Source: Closterium sp. NIES-65 (taxonomy: Eukaryota > Streptophyta > Zygnematophyceae > Desmidiales > Closteriaceae). Taken from it: 64,000 nucleotides of DNA. The stretch spans positions 1,683,501 through 1,747,500 of the forward strand of contig CANXME010002160.1 of NCBI GenBank assembly GCA_948144175.1. Direction: 5' to 3'. The stretch's first letter is position 1; each line of letters opens with the position of its first letter. Below the pieces are notes generated by a model. That model searched no databases. It was not told where the DNA came from and worked only from the letters and a program-made list of their open reading frames with translations. Of this stretch, positions 60,634 to 64,000 are shown piece after piece. Position numbers and translations under genes: made by a program.

Positions 60634-61314
60634 ATGGCCCAGAAATTAGATGGCCCTCCTAGGTTCACTGGCTCGGATTTTTCGCTATGGCGGTTCCAGT
60701 TTACGCTTTGGCTAGGTATCAAAGACCTAGAAGGCGTTTTGGAGGGATCCGAGCGAAGACCTGAAGCTGATGAAGGAAAGGCATCTACTGGAGTCTCTAG
60801 CCAAGTGGGAGAAGGGGCTGGGGGAGCCTCTAGCTCATCCATAACTAAGGGAAGTGGAGGTGGATCAGCAGCATCGCGAACCGGAAGGCAACGGCTTAGT
60901 GCGGAGGAGCTTCTTAAGGCACAGGAAGCATGGGACCGCAAGGACAAGCAAGCGTTCCAGTACCTGTGTTGGGCCTTGGAAGGCCAACTAGAGCTCCTAA
61001 AGATGCTGATTGACCTGAAGGGCAAGCAAGGAGCAGCTGCACTAGCATGGAAGAGAGTTCAAGATCGACATTTGCAAAAGGGGTTGCTAAGCATACTCAC
61101 CTGGAGGAAGCGGTTCTACACCATGGAACGCAACTATGGCGATGGGGAGACCATGGTGCAGTATCTCCAGAGGGTGGATGAGTATGTGAGAGCCTTAGAG
61201 GAGTTGAACTACACTGTAGATGAGAAGGAGATCATCTACACCGCACTCCAGGGGCTGGACCAAGAGGTGAACGAGGCCCTACTGCAGTACCTTCACCTTG
61301 AGCAACAGAAATAG
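60634..61314 (+). CDS. Element E gag
   Basis: ATG 60634 (MAQKLDGPPRFTGSDFSLWRF), 226 codons to TAG 61312-61314. It has the copia gag domain: FQFTLWLGIKDLEGVLEG, a Ser/Gly insert, LSAEELLKAQEAWDRKDKQAFQYL, GAAALAWKRVQDRHLQKG, LTWRKRFYTMERNYGDGETMVQYLQRVDEYVRALEEL and IYTALQGLDQEVNEALL. This region forms the particle shell. The stop falls between the shell domain and the zinc knuckle, where gag would normally continue; the same frame is open afterwards. Confidence 0.87.
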   Translation: MAQKLDGPPRFTGSDFSLWRFQFTLWLGIKDLEGVLEGSERRPEADEGKASTGVSSQVGEGAGGASSSSITKGSGGGSAASRTGRQRLSAEELLKAQEAWDRKDKQAFQYLCWALEGQLELLKMLIDLKGKQGAAALAWKRVQDRHLQKGLLSILTWRKRFYTMERNYGDGETMVQYLQRVDEYVRALEELNYTVDEKEIIYTALQGLDQEVNEALLQYLHLEQQK

Positions 61315-64000
61315 ACCAAGGCCTGGATATGGGAGGTGTCGGTCTCTGATGAGGCTTGCAAACGGGATGCTGGTAGAATAGTTGAAGGGGGAATGGGGGC
61401 AGGGGATAGGGCTGCCTCCAAGAAATACCAGCAGCGGCAAGGAGGTGGGGGGAAGAAGAAGGAGCTCGACAAGTGCCTCGTCCCTGGATGCAACCGGAAG
61501 CATTCTTGGAAGGAGTGTTGGAGCCGTCCTGATGGGTGGAAGCCTCAAGGGTACCCAGGAGAGGCTCCACCTGTCACTAGGCCTAAGTGGGTGGAGAGGA
61601 GGATGAAGAATGGAGCATGGAACAAGAAGGGCAGCAAAGAGAAATCGGCAGCAACGGCGGCAAACGAGAATAAGAAGGGAAAAGAGGACTCATCGGATGA
61701 TGGTTTCTCCTTCTTATCCTTGGAGAAGGAGACGGCGCTTGCTGGTCGTATGTTGGCTGACCCCAATCAGCTCATTCTAGACTCTGGGGCAACCTGTGGA
61801 ATGGTACCTCGGCGCGACCTCTTCACCACCTATCACTCCCTCCCACCTAACTCTAGAAATGTGATTGTGGGGAGCGGAGATACGCTGCAAGCAATCGGCA
61901 TCGGCACCATCACCGTCATGGGGAAGGAGGGGGAGGTGCTGAATGTGAAGGGTGTGCTTCATGTTCCTGATTTGGCAGCCAACCTTCTCTCATGCTCTCA
62001 ACTTGCGAGGCAAGAATACATATGCACCTTCACCATGGAAGGTGGCACGGTTCGCAAGGGTGGAGCTGTGGTGATGGAGGCCAAATTAGAGAAGGGCCTA
62101 TACCTTGTTCCAGTTTGTGTGCCTCAGGTGGAGAGGGCACATGGAGTTGAAGCCGAGGAAGCCGCTTGTAGCAGCCGTTGGAGGGACGTGGAGCAGGTGA
62201 CGGCAGATTTGCTGCACCTACGCATGGGGCATGCAGGAAGGCAGCAACTTGTGGAGTGTGTGAAGAAGGGGGAGCTGAAGGGTGTGGAGATCAAGGAGGG
62301 TGGTGGGCAGCCAAGCAAGTGCCCTGATTGCACGACCGGGAAGCTGCCAAGGACCTCTTTCCCTACCTCCACCACTCGAGCCTCCGCACCTCTTGAGTTG
62401 GTGCACACGGATGTGTGTGGCCCCATGCAAACACCGGATAGGGAGAAGGGCAGCAAATACTTCATCACCTTCTTGGATGACTTCAGCCGCCTAAGTTGGG
62501 TTACCTTTGTGAAAACCAAGGATGAGGTGGCCAAGGTCTTCAAACGTTGGATACGCTATGCCGAGAGAGAACCCGGGGCAAAGGTGAAGATACTAAGGTC
62601 TGATCGGGGTGGGGAGTACATGGGGAAGGATCTGGAGTCTTTCCTTGAAGACAAGGGCATCACCCACCAGCTTTCAGTTGCCTACACGCCGCAGCAAAAT
62701 GGGGCAGCGGAGCGGCTTAACCGAACCCTCATTGACCTTGCCCGAGCCATGCTTGCTCATGCGCAGCTGGACCATACTTGGTGGGGGGCAGCAGTGCAAT
62801 ATGCCAACTGGGTTAAGAACAGAATGGGCAGCAAGGGGCTAGGGGGCAAGAGCCCTTACTTCATGTGGACCAGGAAGGTGCCTAGTGTGTCCATGGCACG
62901 AGCGTGGGGGTGCATGGCGCAGTACAAAGTGCCCGACCAGCAACGGAGGAAACTGGATCCTAAGGCACAATGGGGCATTTTTCTTGGGGTGTCGGAGAGG
63001 AGCAAAGCTTGGATGTTGTGGAGTGTGGCGGATCAGCGGGTGGTGGAAAGCAGGGATGTGGTTTTCCACGAGAGGCTGAGCTATAAGGGGTGGAAAGAGC
63101 ATGGTGCTAGTACAGTTGGGAGCTCCCTTCAGGATCCCTACACCTCTTCCATCTTTGAGGGGGCATGGGAGGACCCTGGAGAGGAGGTAGAGGAGCAGCA
63201 AGAGGAACAAAAGGCAGCTGCACCTCACCATGAGGAGTCACCAACTGCTGGTTCTACCCCTGACCCTAACGCACCAGCCCATGACCCGGAGCAGCCACAG
63301 GAGCAGCAGCAGCAACAAGAGAAGCCGCAGCAGCCACCACAGGAGCATACACCGCCCGTTCATGTGGGTAGGTGGCAGCAACTACTGCAGCAGCAGCTGT
63401 CCAAGTCACCACGGTCCCCCATGAAGAGAGTGACTTGGAAAGAGAAGCTGCAAAGTTTGGAGCAGGGGGAGGCTTCACCTCTGCGCCGCACCACACGCAT
63501 CTCCCGGCCACCTGAAAGGTTCACACCAAATGCACAGTATGCTTGCATGCATGATCATGAGGTGCATGACTTGGAGGAGTGCATGTTTGTGGATGCTGAG
63601 GGGGGTGAGCTTGGGCTTGATTTCTGTCTCATGGGTCAGGTGCATGAGCCCAAGTCGGTCAAGGAGGCCTTGTCCCGTCCTGAGTGGGTCGAGTCCATGC
63701 GTGCGGAGCTTGAGTCTCATAGGGTGAACGAGTCTTTTGAGCTGATTGATCCAGCTTGTGTGCCACCTGGAATGGAGGTCTTGAGGTGTCAGTGGGTGTG
63801 GAAGTATAAGCACATGGCTGATGGGAGTATTGAGAGGCCTAAGTCCAGGTTGGTGGCCATGGGGAACACTCAAATACGAGGCGTTCACTATGACCAGGTA
63901 TATGCCCCAGTGGGTAAACCTACCACCCTGAGAGGTTCCCTTGGGATGGCAGCATCCTCGGGGTCTCACATCCATCACATGGATGTGACCACTGCCTATC
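61315..64000 (+). CDS. Element E gag end, protease, integrase, RT start (partial)
   Basis: I translated 61315-64000 codon by codon: no stop in 895 codons, same frame as gag, continuing past the window. It has a knuckle CLVPGCNRKHSWKEC (C-x4-C-x3-H-x4-C, unusual spacing) and protease LILDSGATCGMV. Then come VLHVPDLAANLLSCSQL, the pre-integrase region LLHLRMGHAGRQQL with CPDCTTGK, and integrase VHTDVCGP, LRSDRGGEY, TPQQNGAAERLNRT. These are followed by MARAWGCMAQYKVPDQQRRKLDPKAQWGIFLGVSE, a Gln/Glu/Pro-rich linker and the RT start (WVESMRAELESHRVNESFELI, CQWVWKYKHMADGS, YDQVYAPVGKPTTLR, HHMDVTTAY). Apart from the one UAG this is the best-preserved element of its family here. Confidence 0.9.

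Overview
The window looks like nuclear DNA of a plant-lineage eukaryote that consists almost entirely of nested LTR retrotransposons. The plant assignment rests on primer-binding sites of the TGGTATCAGAGC type (plant initiator-Met tRNA 3' end), several Ty1/copia families, a chromodomain Ty3/gypsy element, and one plausible GT..AG-spliced host exon pair. From memory the GC-rich copia polyproteins resemble those of streptophyte (charophyte) green algae such as zygnematophytes; this was not checked by a search. I see no bacterial-type genes, rRNA, tRNA or CRISPR array.

Layout. 1-1484: 3' end of copia element A with a probable 879-bp LTR. 1834-46104: one old + strand copia element (B0) split into pieces at 1834-4188, 18646-18974 and 31125-33169 (plus a few bases at 46097) by three insertions. 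R1 (4189-18645, -) carries R2 inside it (9286-16118, -). Gypsy G1 (18975-31124, +) carries copia R3 inside it (19444-26772, +). R4 (33170-46096, -) carries R5 inside it (38510-45102, -). Each boundary was found by matching terminal repeats, and six of the seven target-site duplications read here (R2, G1, R3, R4, R5 and the 1.5-kb element below) are perfect 5-mers; R1 has one mismatch.

R5 is the youngest: its two 132-bp LTRs are identical and it has an uninterrupted 1749-codon frame with protease, integrase (D448, D517, E553; DD35E), reverse transcriptase (YVDD) and RNase H. It has no capsid-type gag domain. R1, R2 and R3 of the sister subfamily do have that domain but are all broken.

46105-53051: copia C (-), decayed, interrupted by a 1561-bp non-autonomous TRIM-like element (49654-51214) and, in its probable LTR, by a solo LTR (52859-52986) with a perfect duplication. 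53589-54424: the only candidate host gene, two exons encoding a signal peptide and an LRR N-terminal cap, without any LRR exons in view. 54756-59209: copia D with its gag part inverted head-to-head against its pol part. 60547-64000: copia E, reading frame open to the window edge apart from one UAG.

The main unexplained signals are a peptide motif of the L(S/T)PQ(Q/E)LREW(Y/F)A type present both in gag and in the integrase-RT linker of every copy of the main family, the gag-less but pol-intact lineage, and the small element that shares its 3' end with the autonomous family.
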